From positions 98,718-162,717 of the forward strand of contig NZ_QEKY01000006.1 in assembly GCF_003096695.1 (NCBI RefSeq): 64,000 nt of DNA, written 5' to 3'. The notes beneath the pieces were generated by a model that saw only the letters and a list, made by a program, of their open reading frames with translations, did not search any database and was not told the DNA's origin. The first letter of the stretch is position 1. Each line of letters begins with the position of its first letter. This document shows, in pieces, positions 1 to 10,260 of the stretch. The stretch is from Porphyromonas loveana. Lineage in GTDB: Bacteria; Bacteroidota; Bacteroidia; Bacteroidales; Porphyromonadaceae. The position numbers and the translations under genes are program-made.

Positions 1-2013
1 TGCAAAGTCAGAAAGAGAAGCGATCTGCTCACGTGTATAAGGCACGCTAAGAGCCGAATCCAACTTGAGATCACGGTGGTAACCACTACGCACTGCCAAC
101 GCTTTGATACGAAGAGCCAGGGCTGTATCGTCGGTCTCTTGCCCCAGATAACGATCGGTTAGGTTCAAGAATTCGCTCACCTGTCCCCTCATTCGTGTTT
201 CGATAAAGGGGGGAGCAAGATAGGATACAGTAGCTGCATAGCTTCTACGCTTGGCTATCATGCCTTCGCCTACATTGGCGATGGTATAATAATAGATGTG
301 AGGCAAGTCATTGACGAGACGATCGGTCCAATCTTCTGACGAAAGTGCGATTTGCTTACCGGGTATGAATTCCAGACTTCCATGCGTACCGAAGTGCATC
401 AACACATCTGCTTTGAATGCTTTCTGCGTCCACAGATATGATGCTACATAGGAATAAGGGGGTACGGGATTGGACCCATGCACGGCTTTAAAGTCGTTGG
501 TTCCTGTGCTTTGGATGGGCTGCGGGAGAAGGACTATGTTCCCAAATTGGACACGCGTCACGCCGATACCCTTCTTTCCTTGCCTCTCCATGGCAAAGTA
601 TTCGCCGGGGGCTTCCCCATATCGCTCGTGCAAAAGCTGGATTTGACGAGGCGTAAGCACTTCTTGCATCCACCGACTAAGATCATCAACCGGCACGAAT
701 GCAGGATAACCACTGCTGGCAAACTTTGCCAGATTGCCTTCGGCATAACTATTAAATATGGCCCCCTGCGTCATCATCATGCGGGCAAAGGTGGCTTCGT
801 CCTGCGGTAGTCCGGTAAGATCATAGCCCTCGCTCTGCATATGACGGAGCGTATTATAAAGAGAAGGCAGTGTCTCTATACCTTGTGCTACGAGACTATT
901 CTGCCCCGGTCCTTTGAAATAATAGATAGCCACACGCTTGTCTTTGTTCGGTTTACTCTTAAGAGCAATGTATTTATTAACCAAATTGGTGAAAACTTCC
1001 AACCGTCCGGGTATCGTCTTGAAGAGTTGCAATCCCGTTTTCTCGTCCTTTTCAAGCGCAACGAGAGCAAACGGCACCATGGCTCCGTCCAATTCGGGCG
1101 TAGAAACGCTCTGAGCGAGGAATCCGCCGATCATACCTTGCTGATTTTCTTCCCACTCTTCGCGCAAACTTCCGATAGTAAGCGGAGCAAGTACAGGTAT
1201 ATTTTGTTTACGCAACCAGGCCTCCGCTTCTGTAGAGCGCCCAGCAGCAAGACGACCATGAGGCATGTAAATCAAAATGTGCGGGTCGATGCTCTCTAAA
1301 AACTCAAGTCGCTTCGATCCGGCCGAGAAGGGAAAAACGTTGAGACCACTCTTCTCCAACGCAGCAACTATCTCGTCAATGTGTTCTCGATTGGAATTAA
1401 ACGGATTGCCAAAACCGACCAAAAGAGCTACACGCGGAGCTCCTTCGCGATAACCATGCGAGCGATAATACTCCATATACTCGTCTTTGGATTCGAAGAC
1501 ATACTCGTCTGTTTTGCCGAAAAATAGATCGTTGGCATATTCGATGGGCGCGCCAATCTTACCTTCACGCAGGGGTTTTTCGAGAATCTCTTGACGCAAA
1601 TAGTTGAAGCCGGACTTGTAGTTTTTAGCCCCGCCATAGCTAAAGTATCGGGAGAGGACTTCGGCCTTTGCGCTGTCAATGGAGCATAAATTGTTCTCCG
1701 GATTCGTAGCCATGAGAACGAGGTAAGGGATTTTCTTTTCGTCCAATCCGGTGATCTGTGCACGATCTTCCTCACTCCATTTAGCTCCCATGCCGAAGCA
1801 CAGAACAGCATCGTACTTCTTCAGCGTCGAAAGATCATCGACGACATCGACACTTACATTTTTAGCATCGGCCGACAAGCTCATACGAGCAACCATGAAT
1901 TGTGGGAAATTGACCAACGCCACACGCGAGGGCTGGGGACGCAGCAGCCAAAATGCTACGGCTATAGCCAATAGCACAACGACAACTATGGGGGTAATGA
2001 GTTTCTTTTTCAT
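1..2013 (-). CDS. hmuS: HmuS, CobN-like haem-uptake protein (C-terminus cut by window)
   Basis: An open frame runs from the ATG at 2013 to the window edge (671 codons, no stop), so the C-terminal part is missing. The N-terminus (KKKLITPIVVVVLLAIAV) is an uncleaved membrane anchor rather than a soluble start. Near residue 530 the protein has the CobN/chelatase hallmark HFGTHGSLEFIPGKQ. CobN family members are the large subunits of cobalt or magnesium chelatases. In haem operons of this group the paralogue is HmuS, thought to act on haem in the inner membrane or periplasm; removal of iron from haem has been proposed. It lies 33 nt downstream of hmuR on the same strand, so it is third in the hmuYRS order. 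A true cobaltochelatase is less likely because the neighbours are haem genes and no cobalamin genes are present. Confidence 0.88.
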   Translation of the reverse strand, partial: MKKKLITPIVVVVLLAIAVAFWLLRPQPSRVALVNFPQFMVARMSLSADAKNVSVDVVDDLSTLKKYDAVLCFGMGAKWSEEDRAQITGLDEKKIPYLVLMATNPENNLCSIDSAKAEVLSRYFSYGGAKNYKSGFNYLRQEILEKPLREGKIGAPIEYANDLFFGKTDEYVFESKDEYMEYYRSHGYREGAPRVALLVGFGNPFNSNREHIDEIVAALEKSGLNVFPFSAGSKRLEFLESIDPHILIYMPHGRLAAGRSTEAEAWLRKQNIPVLAPLTIGSLREEWEENQQGMIGGFLAQSVSTPELDGAMVPFALVALEKDEKTGLQLFKTIPGRLEVFTNLVNKYIALKSKPNKDKRVAIYYFKGPGQNSLVAQGIETLPSLYNTLRHMQSEGYDLTGLPQDEATFARMMMTQGAIFNSYAEGNLAKFASSGYPAFVPVDDLSRWMQEVLTPRQIQLLHERYGEAPGEYFAMERQGKKGIGVTRVQFGNIVLLPQPIQSTGTNDFKAVHGSNPVPPYSYVASYLWTQKAFKADVLMHFGTHGSLEFIPGKQIALSSEDWTDRLVNDLPHIYYYTIANVGEGMIAKRRSYAATVSYLAPPFIETRMRGQVSEFLNLTDRYLGQETDDTALALRIKALAVRSGYHRDLKLDSALSVPYTREQIASLSDFA

Positions 2014-2046
2014 TGTCTAAGTGTATTTTCTATCGCTGTTATTTCC

Positions 2047-3987
2047 TTAGAATGTGACCCGAAGCATTCCATATAGGATGCGACCGGGTGAAATCGGTGA
2101 GTTGAAAACCAAAGCTTTGGGTTTGTAATCAAAGAGGTTCTCAGCCCCGATGTGGAGGGTATAGTGGCCAAAGAATTGATTCTCTACGTCGAGTCGGCTG
2201 ATGGCATAGCCCGGATATTTCACCTCTTGGAAGAGTTCTTCGCTATCCAAGCGCGCAGTTTTAAGAACGGAAAGGAAGCGTGTGAAGAGATTGGCTGAAA
2301 GCTTGTAATCCTTCGTGAAGCGATGTCCATAAGTAAGTGCTGCCGTCGCCGCATGAGGACGAGTGTTGGAGAGCTTCATAGTGTCGCCCTCCTTGTCCGT
2401 TGCTTTGCGACGATCGTAAGTATAAGAGTACGAGGCGCGGAGAGCAAAACCGTAAGGAAGCGTCACATTAGCCTGTGCTTCGAATCCGAATATGCGCGTC
2501 ACCCCGGCAACATTGGCGTAGACCAAATCAGTTCCTCGGTAAACAAAGTCGATTCTATTGCGCACATGATTGTAGAAAGCAGTGCCGACGAGTGTCAGTT
2601 TGTTCCAACGACCTTCTGCAGAATATGAGAGCATCCGACTCTTCTCGGGTTGAAGCTCGGGATTGCCATAGATGAAGAAAGCACCGTGATTAAAGAAGAA
2701 GAATAGCTCTTGGAGCGAGGGGGCACGGTATCCCTCTCCATAAGAAAGGCGATGTGCCACACCTCCGGTCTTGTACATAGCCGACAAGCGAGACGTATAG
2801 TGCGAGCCATAACCAGAATGCTTGTCCAAACGTCCTCCATAGCTGAGCATAAAGCGAGGAGTAACCTTATAGATATACTGTCCGTATAGAATCTTATTAT
2901 CCACAGACTTCTCCCCCGGGTCGGTCGGAGAAGAGAGCCGAGGAGAAGCAACCAAGTCATGAATGTACTCAGCACCGATGTTGACGATGTGTACATCGGA
3001 GAGATTTAGATTGTACTGAGCACGCAAGTGATGCATATCTTCGTCGAAAATGGAGCGTTTCTTCTTGTCGGGAGTCTGGATGAGACAAGTGTCACGCTGG
3101 TATTTGTCGTAGTGATACGAAATCTCCACATCCGAAGACGGACTGATCTGCCACTTACTGCCCGCCTTGATATCGTATGAATTATAGAGGAAGTCTATCT
3201 TATCCGTCCAATGCTGGGTGCGCAGATTGACAAGCCCGCCAAGGTGGAAGGAAAGCTTATCCGTGGGAGTGAAGACAAATTTCTGATTGACATTCCATGT
3301 CGTATTGCCTGCCACATTAAGTTCTTGTTCGAACTGATCGGCCAGCGTATAACCGGCATCGGTACGATACTGGGCACTCGTTTGACTGGCTATCATTCCC
3401 CGTTTGACGCCTGCTGACACATCATACTTCTGTCCTGCGCGGGAATCCAAACGAGCAGAAGCCGACACATGTAGCGGACTTTTGGCCGAACGCGTGATGA
3501 TATTGATCACTCCGCCGATGGCATTAGAGCCGTAGAGAGCTGAAGATGCTCCACGCAAGACTTCAATACGTTCGATATCGTCCGGATTGATGCGTTCGAA
3601 ATCAATTCCACTGGTCGAACCCGTCGTGATCAGCTCTCCATCGACGAGGAAAAGCATAGAGCTTTCGTCAAATCCCTGCGCATTGAATTGGTCACGTGAA
3701 CCATGCTTTGTAAATTCGACTCCGGGCAGGATATACTGCAATATATCGGCAAAAGAAGATGGCGCGATGGCCTTGATATCTTTCGCCTTGAACACTTTGG
3801 TGGGTACTGGTACATCCTTGAGTAACCGCGTAGTACGACTGCCTGTCACCACCACGTCGTCTAAGTCTATTCGCTCCGATATAATCGTGTCCGAAGGATG
3901 AATCGGAGGATTCACGGCATGGGCACATACCCCCATACCAAAGAAAAGCAGGCCGGTGAGGGCCTGCTTAATAATTACACTCTTCAT
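2047..3987 (-). CDS. hmuR: HmuR, TonB-dependent outer-membrane haem receptor
   Basis: The 646-residue protein has a signal peptide (to about residue 24), a TonB plug domain (about 45-165) and a 22-strand-type barrel ending in an aromatic residue (RVTF). The haem-receptor motifs are present at the positions known for HmuR: His95, YRAP at 420-423, His434 and NPEL at 442-445 (NPDL in the usual description). HmuR takes haem, handed over by HmuY, across the outer membrane using TonB energy. It starts 12 nt after the hmuY stop, so the two are cotranscribed. The phenylalanine run before His434 (LFFFFNH) lies in the loop between the two motifs. Confidence 0.95.
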   Translation of the reverse strand: MKSVIIKQALTGLLFFGMGVCAHAVNPPIHPSDTIISERIDLDDVVVTGSRTTRLLKDVPVPTKVFKAKDIKAIAPSSFADILQYILPGVEFTKHGSRDQFNAQGFDESSMLFLVDGELITTGSTSGIDFERINPDDIERIEVLRGASSALYGSNAIGGVINIITRSAKSPLHVSASARLDSRAGQKYDVSAGVKRGMIASQTSAQYRTDAGYTLADQFEQELNVAGNTTWNVNQKFVFTPTDKLSFHLGGLVNLRTQHWTDKIDFLYNSYDIKAGSKWQISPSSDVEISYHYDKYQRDTCLIQTPDKKKRSIFDEDMHHLRAQYNLNLSDVHIVNIGAEYIHDLVASPRLSSPTDPGEKSVDNKILYGQYIYKVTPRFMLSYGGRLDKHSGYGSHYTSRLSAMYKTGGVAHRLSYGEGYRAPSLQELFFFFNHGAFFIYGNPELQPEKSRMLSYSAEGRWNKLTLVGTAFYNHVRNRIDFVYRGTDLVYANVAGVTRIFGFEAQANVTLPYGFALRASYSYTYDRRKATDKEGDTMKLSNTRPHAATAALTYGHRFTKDYKLSANLFTRFLSVLKTARLDSEELFQEVKYPGYAISRLDVENQFFGHYTLHIGAENLFDYKPKALVFNSPISPGRILYGMLRVTF

Positions 3988-3999
3988 TTCCCTCTTGCG

Positions 4000-4644
4000 T
4001 TACTTGACGGGGTAGGTATAAGTAAAGGTGATGACCCCTTTCTTGAGCTCGGCGTCCTGATAATCCGTGAACTGCACTTTGGCAATCTTACCATCGGCAC
4101 CACGTACGAAGAAGACTTTTTTGCTCAATTTGTACGTAGGACCTGCAGGGCCGTGAGAGAACTCCAGCCAACCGCCCTGCGTAAAACCCTGTGGGCTCTT
4201 CACACCCGTTACAACTTCGTTGAAACCCTGCTCCTCGTACTCCATTTCATGGCCATTGGGCCCCATTGTATACTTGACAGTAATGCGACCGAGGATATCT
4301 GCAATATAACCTTCAGAGGGAATAGTTGTAGCCTGCGCAAGGTCTGTCACACCAGAGTAGAGCGCACCTCCTTGTCCCTTGCCACTCTTACCTCCATTGA
4401 GACGCACATCGTAACGGTGGAGAGCCATGTCCCATGTGAGATCGTTTTGGTAGTCTGTCACTTGTACTACCTCGCCCTTAGCGAAAGAGAAGTACTGCCA
4501 AGTCTCATACGCGGAAGCATCAATGGTTACGGTTTTGGTTACTGCTTCCGGCGTCGGCGGCACATTGGGCTCATCATTGCCACATGAAGAAAAGGCCACA
4601 AGAAAGCTAAGCGCACAGAGTGCGGGGTAAATTGTTTTTTTCAT
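4000..4644 (-). CDS. hmuY: HmuY, haem-binding lipoprotein (hemophore-like)
   Basis: The 214-residue protein has a lipoprotein signal with lipobox FSSC (Cys21), then a Pro-rich linker and the HmuY beta-rich domain. In P. gingivalis HmuY haem iron is held by two histidines (His134 and His166 in the published numbering). The equivalent residues here appear to be His132 (PNGHEME) and His164 (EFSHGPAG), since this protein is two residues shorter in the N-terminal linker. HmuY captures haem outside the cell, from haemoglobin and serum albumin, and delivers it to HmuR. It is the first gene of the operon, about 30 nt downstream of a TAGTTTTG promoter element. Several positions differ from the W83 protein as I remember it, pointing to P. 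gulae or a divergent strain. Confidence 0.95.
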   Translation of the reverse strand: MKKTIYPALCALSFLVAFSSCGNDEPNVPPTPEAVTKTVTIDASAYETWQYFSFAKGEVVQVTDYQNDLTWDMALHRYDVRLNGGKSGKGQGGALYSGVTDLAQATTIPSEGYIADILGRITVKYTMGPNGHEMEYEEQGFNEVVTGVKSPQGFTQGGWLEFSHGPAGPTYKLSKKVFFVRGADGKIAKVQFTDYQDAELKKGVITFTYTYPVK

Positions 4645-4681
4645 AATTATCTGATCTCATGTTTTGTTTCTGATCCGGTTG

Positions 4682-4689
4682 CAAAACTA
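4682..4689 (-). promoter_or_regulatory. Promoter -7 element of the hmu operon
   Basis: On the minus strand this reads TAGTTTTG, which fits the Bacteroidota TAnnTTTG element. It lies about 38 nt before the hmuY ATG, giving a short leader. Two pairs of direct repeats around it are listed under findings. Between the preceding gene and this promoter (4690-4951) there are only terminator hairpins. Confidence 0.7.
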
Positions 4690-4817
4690 TCTCATCAAAA
4701 AAGTCCGCACAATCCCTCCTAATAGGTATTTCCTCGAAGCCGTCATACTAAATGGTGGGTATTATCGTGGTTTTCGAAGAAGACTCCCCATCTTTCGGCG
4801 GTCCTAATCGGCAAAAA

Positions 4818-4841
4818 GCCCTGTAATTTTCTTCGCAGGGC
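4818..4841 (-). terminator. Second terminator-like hairpin between the T9SS cargo gene and hmuY
   Basis: GCCCTG and CAGGGC arms around a 12-nt loop, followed on the minus strand by TTTTTG. It stands just downstream of a stronger hairpin, so readthrough from the upstream gene into hmuY would be blocked twice. Confidence 0.5.
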
Positions 4842-4883
4842 AAAAACCGGAATCACCTCTCTCCCCTTTCCACGCAAAAAGGG

Positions 4884-4930
4884 AAAGGGGCTGTGCCACA
4901 TGATACACCCATGCGACACAGCCCCCCTTT
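4884..4930 (-). terminator. Terminator of the 4952-6481 gene
   Basis: Arms AAAGGGGCTGTG and its complement pair across a loop of about 20 nt, followed on the minus strand by CCCTTTTTG. It lies 22 nt after the stop of the T9SS cargo gene. Confidence 0.7.
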
Positions 4931-4951
4931 AGGGATTGGGCACCCGACCGA

Positions 4952-6481
4952 TTAGTGAGTCAATACTATCTTGAAGAACTCAGTCTTGCCTTCACGTGTT
5001 ACAGCAGCAATATACACACCCGTATTGAGATGCTCGAGGTTCAGAGAATTCGCCACTGCAGTGGCTTGAACCGGACTCTTTCCATTCATGTCAATGATGC
5101 GGACATCGCAGGGCCTGTCCTCATTAATGTAGAGCATCTTGCCGTTAGTGTACACCCGGAATACATTGTTCTGCAACGGAGTCTCCACCGAAGTAGGTGT
5201 ATTCAATGTCTTATCCAGACGGTAATAGTGATTTTTGTACTGATTTGAAGGCGTTTTGAGGGTGAAAGCCAATGTCTTGCCGTCGTAGCTCAGCGCAGGG
5301 TTGCCCACTGTAACTCTTAGACCGTCGGAATACATGGGTTCGAGCGTGAGTCCGTACTCGGCTTTGAGCCATTTGTCAAAAGCCACAGGCTCTGCAACTC
5401 CGGGCGTATATACCACGTTATGGTTGATGCCATCAATGAATTCATTGACCAGGAAAGCCGTACCATTGTCGGCAACGAGATATGTTTTGGTCATGAAGTA
5501 TTCGACCAGCGTGTAGGAGTCGTCTTCGACAGAGAGCAAAAGAGGTTGGCTGCCCTTATTGGGATCGCCGGTGAAAAGATTGGCACCGATGACTTTGCCA
5601 TGATTGTCCATTATGGGATAGCCATTGATAGCCTGACCGGTGAAGAACGCACTTGCCAATGTATTCCACTCCTGGACGGCAGCTTCGTATTGTGCCATCT
5701 GTTGGTTATACTCGGGTGTCCCCTCTTCTGCAGTCACGATTTCTTCTTGTACAGGAGGATTGCCCGGGCTGGGCAGGTCCAGATTGAAGCAGAGAGCTTC
5801 ACCCTTGATCTGGTACTCGTATTCGTCTTGGGCGTTGCGCTTCCACACGATGGGAAAAACAAATTTGCTAAGCCCGTCCACCATGTGTCCGAGAACGACG
5901 GAGCCGTCTTGCGATACTGCCATGGGATCCACATGAAATACTTCTGACTCCGTCCAACAATCGTGCTGAGGCTTGACCAACTTACGATACTGATATGTAC
6001 CGTCCTCCTGACGCTCATAGAGGAAAGCATCCGAAATGAGCGTGAAGTCCGGCAGCATATTGGTGTACGAATTGACGGCATACTTGCCGTCTGCCGTTAC
6101 GTGACGGAGCCATCCGCCTTCAAAGCCATCTGGTTTGGGCAGATCGGTCCACTCTCCATCCTTGTAGAGACCATATTTGATGCCCGATGTCGTCACTCTC
6201 GAGGCCCAGAAGCTACCATCTTCGTTAATGGCCACAAGATAGACGGGAGTGTCGCTATTGCCGAGAGTGATCACAGTCTGATTAGCCTCGGTGTCATAGA
6301 TATTAGTCACACCGGAGAGCCATCCCCCCATGTAACGTCCGTTAGGAGATACATGGTTGACTGGGTAATTAATTTCGCTACCGAGTTGATGGTGCGAAGA
6401 TGCTTGTGTAGCATTTTGCGCAAGTACCAAGTCTGGCAGCATGGTGCACAACGCGCACACAGAAAGAAGTATTCTTTTCAT
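4952..6481 (-). CDS. Secreted beta-propeller-like protein with T9SS C-terminal domain
   Basis: The product is 509 residues from the ATG at 6481. A longer frame opens upstream to 6589, but the 6481 start gives a clean signal peptide (MKRILLSVCALCTMLPDLVLAQ) and places a TATCTTTG promoter (6558-6565) upstream of it. The body has recurring SxDG-type turns (SPNGRYMGGW, ADGKYAVN, SQDGSVVLG, SYDGKTLAF) spaced like blades of a beta-propeller. The last 80 or so residues (from TSVETPLQNN to the end) match the T9SS sorting domain, with NGKMLYI, DVRIIDMNGK and LNTGVYIAAV-type strands. The protein is therefore predicted to pass through the T9SS and be attached to the cell surface. The molecular role of the propeller part is unknown; I see no catalytic motif. 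Confidence 0.8.
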   Translation of the reverse strand: MKRILLSVCALCTMLPDLVLAQNATQASSHHQLGSEINYPVNHVSPNGRYMGGWLSGVTNIYDTEANQTVITLGNSDTPVYLVAINEDGSFWASRVTTSGIKYGLYKDGEWTDLPKPDGFEGGWLRHVTADGKYAVNSYTNMLPDFTLISDAFLYERQEDGTYQYRKLVKPQHDCWTESEVFHVDPMAVSQDGSVVLGHMVDGLSKFVFPIVWKRNAQDEYEYQIKGEALCFNLDLPSPGNPPVQEEIVTAEEGTPEYNQQMAQYEAAVQEWNTLASAFFTGQAINGYPIMDNHGKVIGANLFTGDPNKGSQPLLLSVEDDSYTLVEYFMTKTYLVADNGTAFLVNEFIDGINHNVVYTPGVAEPVAFDKWLKAEYGLTLEPMYSDGLRVTVGNPALSYDGKTLAFTLKTPSNQYKNHYYRLDKTLNTPTSVETPLQNNVFRVYTNGKMLYINEDRPCDVRIIDMNGKSPVQATAVANSLNLEHLNTGVYIAAVTREGKTEFFKIVLTH

Positions 6482-6557
6482 ACTCTTTTGTTTTGTAATG
6501 TTATTATCATATGCTATTTCTCTACCGTTTTCGTCTGACGCTATGCTTGCGCAGTGC

Positions 6558-6565
6558 CAAAGATA
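6558..6565 (-). promoter_or_regulatory. Promoter -7 element for the T9SS cargo gene
   Basis: TATCTTTG on the minus strand, about 77 nt before the ATG at 6481. It supports the internal start over the longer frame, whose ATG at 6589 would lie upstream of the promoter. Confidence 0.65.
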
Positions 6566-6797
6566 AATATCTTTTCCTCTTACAAACAACTCATTTCGCG
6601 ATCAAAACCAAGACGAAACATCCCCCTTCCTCCTCCGCAGATCTCACCAGGACTTGCATCCGGCGACGTTTGCCCTTCGCCTTTGATACACTCCATTCTC
6701 TGAGGACAAGCATGCTCCGGCATCGTATGGCCCCCTCTGTAAAAATTTATGCAGATATGTTACAAACTTACACCCGCATAAACTCTCGAAAGAACTC

Positions 6798-6918
6798 GGG
6801 CCAAAAAGAAATTATTTTGGCGCCATTTGTTTAAAATTTATGCGCCAAATCAGAAACATTCTGGCGCGATTTTTTCGGATTTTAGGCGCCAGATTCACCA
6901 GATTTTCCGCGCACAAAT
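6798..6918 (+). repeat. GCGC-phased minisatellite, copy 1
   Basis: GCGC occurs at 6820, 6842, 6864, 6886 and 6909, spacings 22, 22, 22 and 23, with AT-rich fill such as CATTTG, AAATTTAT and AAATC. A degenerate GGGCC at 6798 would be one more unit. It sits in the 908-base gap between two divergent genes, upstream of both. Confidence 0.8.
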
Positions 6919-7336
6919 TCGAGAAACACATTTCACCTCTCTCAAAGCATCGAAGAGTGTTAAAAAAGACGACACACCACCGGTCTTTTCTTCTATGTCC
7001 CCTTGTTATGTACATACACTACGATAATGTGCAGCCTCTCCGGCCACCGGAGCACCCATCATTACGTCTACTGTTCTTTTGGCGTGTGCATTCCTTCCTC
7101 TTCGGCAAGACAATAATTGAGGAGGCCTGCTATGAACTATCCCCACTATTGCATGTGTTCCAAATTTGTACATCTATAGCTCCGAAAAAATATGATTCCG
7201 AAAGAAAGCCGATCAACCTCTATTTATTGGTACTACCGAACGACAGGCTTATCGTTCTCGACCCCATTGACGCGAGTTTTGGGGGACAAAATCGCGCAAA
7301 AAAAGAGCTTTTGGGCAAAAATCCATTGAAAAACAA
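6919..7336. other. Intergenic stretch with no recognised gene
   Basis: This is the rest of the gap between repeat copy 1 and the M16 protease promoter. Frames here lack signal peptides, conserved motifs or good starts. Around 7272-7360 there are scattered GCGA/GCGC words (7272, 7294, 7345) that could be a decayed extra repeat tract. Confidence 0.5.
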
Positions 7337-7344
7337 TACTTTTG
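7337..7344 (+). promoter_or_regulatory. Promoter -7 element for the M16 protease
   Basis: TACTTTTG, 46 nt upstream of the ATG at 7390. A TTTTG lies about 23 nt further upstream as a possible -33 element. Confidence 0.6.
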
Positions 7345-7389
7345 GCGAAATAAACCGTGCAACCAACAAACAAAAAACAACGAAAACTT

Positions 7390-10215
7390 ATGCAACTAAG
7401 AAAATTTTTGTCGCTGAGCCTTGCGCTCTCTTCATGCCTCCTGCCTCTGAAGATGACAGCCCAGCAAGCTCAGCCGTTGCCCACCGATCCGGCTGTCCGC
7501 ATCGGAAAACTCGACAACGGACTCACTTACTTCATTCGTCACAACGAGAATCCCAAAGATCGTGCCGACTTCTTCATCGCACAGAAGGTAGGCTCTATCC
7601 TTGAAGAGGATCATCAAGCCGGTTTGGCTCACTTCTTGGAACACATGGCGTTCAACGGCACCAAGAACTTCCCCGGCAAGAACTTGATCAACTATCTGGA
7701 GACAATCGGTGTACGCTTCGGCTATAATCTGAACGCATCCACCGGCTTCGACAAGACGGAATACACCATCATGGATGTCCCCACGACCCGCCAAGGGATC
7801 GTGGACTCCTGCTTGCTCATCCTGCACGACTGGAGCAACAACATCACTCTCGATGGCAAGGAAATCGACGAAGAGCGTGGTGTCATCCACGAAGAGTGGC
7901 GTGCTCGTCGCAATGCACAGCTGCGTTTGTTCGAGGCCATCCTCACCAAGGCTCTCCCCGGCAACAAGTATGCTCAGCGCATGCCCATCGGCACGATGGA
8001 AGTGGTGGACAACTTCCCCCACGAAGCACTCCGCGACTACTATAAAAAATGGTATCGTCCCGATCTCCAGGGTCTGGTTATCGTAGGGGACATCGACGTG
8101 GACTATGTAGAAAACAAGATCAAGGAAATGTTCAAGGATGTACCTGCACCGGTGAATCCTGCCGAACGCTTCGAAATACCCGTGGATGACAACGACGAAC
8201 CCATCGTAGCCATCGCCACGGATGCAGAAGCAACAACCACCCAGTTGTCTATCAGCTTCAAGAGCGACCCCACTCCTCGTGAGGTACGTGGTTCTATCTT
8301 CGGCCTTGTAGAAGACTACATGAAACAGATCATCATGACGGCCGTAAACGAACGTCTGTCTGAGATCACCCACAAGCCCAACGCTCCTTTCTTGAGCGCC
8401 AGCGCTTTCTTCTCTCCTTTCATGTACATCGCGCAGACCAAGGATGCTTTCAACTTTGCAGCCACCGTGCGTGAAGGCGAAGCTGACAAGGCCATGACCG
8501 CCTTGGCAGCTGAGATAGAAAGTCTGCGTCAGTTCGGTCTGACGAAGGGTGAATACGACCGTGCCCGCACCAATGTACTCAAGCAGTACGAAAACCAATA
8601 CAATGAACGCGACAAGCGTAAGAACAACGCTTATGCCAACGAATACTCTACTTACTTCACCGATGGTGGCTACATCCCGGGCATCGAGGTAGAATATCAA
8701 ACAGTCAATGCCTTTGCTCCGCAGTTGCCCCTTGAAGCGGTAAACCAAGCTATCGCCCAACTCATTGATCCCGCCAAGAATGCTGTCGTAACGCTCACGG
8801 GGCCATCTAAGGCAGAAGCAAAAATACCAAGTGAGGCTAACTTCCTCGCTGCATTCAAGGCTGCACGCCAGCAAAAAGTAGAAGCCAAGAAGGATGAGGT
8901 GTCGGATCAGAAACTCATGGAGCAAGCACCCAAGGCAGGTAAAATCATTTCTGAGAAGAAAGATCAAAAATTCGGCACCACGGAGCTTATCCTAAGCAAC
9001 AGCATCAAGGTATATCTCAAGAGCACTGACTTCAAATCCAATGAGATACTCATGAGTGCTGTCAGCCCCGGTGGTCTCCTCAGCAGCAAGAATGCCCCCA
9101 CACAGGCTACAATGGGTTCATTTATGAATATCGGTGGTCTGGGCAACTTCAACGCTATTCAGCTCGACAAGGTGCTAACCGGCCGTTCAGCTTCGGTAAA
9201 GCCCAATTTGGCCATGCTGAGCGAAGGTCTCTCAGGCAAAACTACAGTAGAAGACATGGAGACATTCTTCCAGCTGATCTACCTCCAGATGACTGCCAAT
9301 CGCAAAGATCCCGAGGCATTTAAGGCTACACAAGAAAAACTCTTCAACAGCCTGAAGAATCAAGAGGCTAACCCGATGTCTACTCTGATGGATTCAGTGC
9401 GTCACACCATCTACGGAGACAATCCGTTGACAAAGTCGCTTAAAGCTGCCGATATCGAGAAGATCAATTACGATCAAGTGATGAGCTGCTATCAAGAACG
9501 CTTTGCAGATGCGGGCGACTTCATGTTCTTCTTTGTGGGTAATATCGACGAAGCTAAGATGAAACCGCTCATCGAAACATATCTGGCCTCACTGCCCAAT
9601 CTCAAACGCGGCGACAAAAAGAATATCGCTCAGGTGCCGGCCATCCGCACAGGACTCATCGATAATAAGTTCCGGAAAGCAATGGATACACCTACATCTA
9701 CAATATTCGATCTCGTTTCCGGTAAGGTAGAGTACACACTCAAGAACGACATCCTCATGGAGATTTTCTCAGCAGTGATGGATCAGGTGTATACTGCCAC
9801 CGTGCGCGAGAAAGAAGGTGGAGCTTACTCGGTATCTGCTTTCGGAGGACTGGAACAATATCCGCAGCCCACAGCTATGATGCAGATTTTCTTCCCGACC
9901 GATCCGGCCCGTGCCGAAGAGATGAATGCTATCGTATTTGCCGAACTGGAAAAAGTGGCAAAGGAAGGTCCTAACGTAGAATACTTCAACAAGACAGTAG
10001 AAAATATGAACAAGCAGTACAATGAAAACCTGCGTGAAAATAGCTTCTGGCTCAGTGGTATGCAAGCATACAGCTTCGAAGGAAACGACTTTGTCTCTGA
10101 CTATCTGACCGTACTGAACAGTCTCAAACCTGCTGACTTGCAAAAGTTCGTTGCCGACATCCTCAAGCAAAACAACCGTTCGGTTGTAATGATGAGCCCC
10201 GAGGCAGCGAACTAA
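7390..10215 (+). CDS. M16 family zinc metalloprotease (pitrilysin-like, periplasmic or surface)
   Basis: The 941-residue protein starts at 7390. A frame start at 7357 adds eleven residues in front of the signal peptide and is less likely. The signal peptide ([25 protein letters not shown]) is followed by the inverted zinc motif HFLEH at residues 81-85, with the third ligand glutamate and helper region in [11 protein letters not shown] about 75 residues later. The architecture is two M16 halves of about 440 residues, the second without an HxxEH motif, as in pitrilysin and the PqqL-like proteases of Bacteroidota. The protein would degrade peptides in a closed chamber. Single gene: own promoter and a strong hairpin after the stop. 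Confidence 0.9.
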   Translation: MQLRKFLSLSLALSSCLLPLKMTAQQAQPLPTDPAVRIGKLDNGLTYFIRHNENPKDRADFFIAQKVGSILEEDHQAGLAHFLEHMAFNGTKNFPGKNLINYLETIGVRFGYNLNASTGFDKTEYTIMDVPTTRQGIVDSCLLILHDWSNNITLDGKEIDEERGVIHEEWRARRNAQLRLFEAILTKALPGNKYAQRMPIGTMEVVDNFPHEALRDYYKKWYRPDLQGLVIVGDIDVDYVENKIKEMFKDVPAPVNPAERFEIPVDDNDEPIVAIATDAEATTTQLSISFKSDPTPREVRGSIFGLVEDYMKQIIMTAVNERLSEITHKPNAPFLSASAFFSPFMYIAQTKDAFNFAATVREGEADKAMTALAAEIESLRQFGLTKGEYDRARTNVLKQYENQYNERDKRKNNAYANEYSTYFTDGGYIPGIEVEYQTVNAFAPQLPLEAVNQAIAQLIDPAKNAVVTLTGPSKAEAKIPSEANFLAAFKAARQQKVEAKKDEVSDQKLMEQAPKAGKIISEKKDQKFGTTELILSNSIKVYLKSTDFKSNEILMSAVSPGGLLSSKNAPTQATMGSFMNIGGLGNFNAIQLDKVLTGRSASVKPNLAMLSEGLSGKTTVEDMETFFQLIYLQMTANRKDPEAFKATQEKLFNSLKNQEANPMSTLMDSVRHTIYGDNPLTKSLKAADIEKINYDQVMSCYQERFADAGDFMFFFVGNIDEAKMKPLIETYLASLPNLKRGDKKNIAQVPAIRTGLIDNKFRKAMDTPTSTIFDLVSGKVEYTLKNDILMEIFSAVMDQVYTATVREKEGGAYSVSAFGGLEQYPQPTAMMQIFFPTDPARAEEMNAIVFAELEKVAKEGPNVEYFNKTVENMNKQYNENLRENSFWLSGMQAYSFEGNDFVSDYLTVLNSLKPADLQKFVADILKQNNRSVVMMSPEAAN

Positions 10216-10260
10216 GACAGGAACGTGCCCTGTCCCGCTTGGGATAGAACTAAAATAACT

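Noticed and set aside
7432..8967. 511-codon minus-strand frame opposite the M16 protease
   Set aside because: Shadow frame; the plus strand encodes HFLEH and the rest of the protease. The minus-strand product is compositionally odd and motif-free.
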